Under the pieces are notes generated by a model that had not been told where the DNA came from, did no database searches, and worked only from the letters and a program-made list of their open reading frames with translations. Source: Paracoccaceae bacterium (GTDB lineage: Bacteria; Pseudomonadota; Alphaproteobacteria; Rhodobacterales; Rhodobacteraceae). From it: a stretch of 5,801 bases of DNA. Each line of letters opens with the position of its first letter. Within the stretch, counting starts at the first letter, position 1. Of the stretch, positions 5,666-5,801 are shown piece after piece. The stretch covers positions 1 to 5,801 of the forward strand of contig JAAUPC010000241.1 in NCBI GenBank assembly GCA_012036325.1, in the 5' to 3' direction. Position numbers and translations under genes: made by a program.

Positions 5666-5801
5666 CGGTGAGGCCGGGTGCGGCGATATTGGCCCCACGA
5701 ATCACAATCGGCACATCACGGGTCAGGCGCACCACCGTTTCACCCGCGATGGGGCTGACAGGGATACCGCTGACCTGTGTGACCTGGCTGGTGATGGTAT
5801 T
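5610..5801 (-). CDS. Unidentified partial coding sequence entering from the right edge
   Basis: Read on the minus strand from the right edge, one frame stays open for 63 codons before TGA at 5612-5610; the other two minus-strand frames hit stops. The first 50 or so codons (5801 to about 5655) have mostly G or C in third position, and the peptide is rich in Val, Thr, Ile and Gly, with VVRLTRDVPIVIRGA at about residues 23-37 and a Gly-rich APGLTVSGG after it. This looks like beta-rich, perhaps surface or structural, sequence, but I do not recognise the family. Past about 5655 the frame runs into antisense of the regulator fragment, so the true homologous part presumably ends at the junction. 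Two plus-strand frames are also open here, so the coding call is tentative. Confidence 0.35.
   Translation of the reverse strand, partial: NTITSQVTQVSGIPVSPIAGETVVRLTRDVPIVIRGANIAAPGLTVSGGLRPLRSAPPRSAPR

Noticed and set aside
5657..5677. Shifted plus frame reading DGEAG after the regulator's PR, as if a one-base insertion had broken an intact linker
   Set aside because: A ROK linker of the kind PRDGxxGRG would start like this, but the next codons do not give the expected Gly/Arg/Pro linker or a ROK domain, so a simple frameshift does not explain the break.
1..5801. A wholly novel system, CRISPR array, insertion sequence, tRNA or attachment site
   Set aside because: I found no spaced direct repeats, transposase motifs, terminal inverted repeats or RNA gene signatures; the locus is a recognisable xylose transport and catabolism cluster.

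Overview
The window carries most of a D-xylose uptake and catabolism locus from a GC-rich alphaproteobacterium. Gene order, single-domain ATPase, codon choice and protein style suggest a Rhodobacteraceae-type organism; this is inference, since no rRNA or marker gene is present. Five genes lie head to tail on the minus strand: two tandem periplasmic xylose-binding protein genes (xylF copy 2, 4188-5210; xylF copy 1, 3000-4025), the permease xylH (1457-2848), the ATPase xylG (683-1444), and the 5' half of the xylulokinase gene xylB (1-681, running off the left edge). A divergent plus-strand gene at 5423-5665 encodes only the DNA-binding head of a ROK-family repressor, the regulator type often called XylR.

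Layout from right to left along the direction of xyl transcription. 5666-5801 does not continue the regulator and reads best as minus-strand coding sequence of an unidentified gene, so there is a junction near 5650-5665. 5211-5422 is the divergent control region, with an operator-like site at 5288-5309 and a hairpin at 5344-5370. After xylF copy 2 comes a strong intrinsic terminator (4120-4162) that runs directly into a second, identical copy of the operator (4105-4126) in front of xylF copy 1. After xylF copy 1 a second terminator-like hairpin (2946-2984) precedes xylH. xylH, xylG and xylB follow with gaps of 12 and 1 bases, so they are almost certainly co-transcribed. No gene-free stretch exceeds 300 bases.

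How it works (family knowledge plus inference): XylF captures xylose in the periplasm, XylH passes it through the inner membrane, a homodimer of XylG hydrolyses ATP, and XylB phosphorylates xylulose to xylulose 5-phosphate for the pentose phosphate pathway. Xylose isomerase is not in the window and may lie beyond the left edge. The repeated operator suggests that one regulator controls both xylF transcription units.

I found no wholly new system. The most notable points are the tandem, gap-free binding-protein paralogues, the duplicated operator that overlaps the preceding terminator, and the broken regulator with an abrupt change of coding strand at the right edge.
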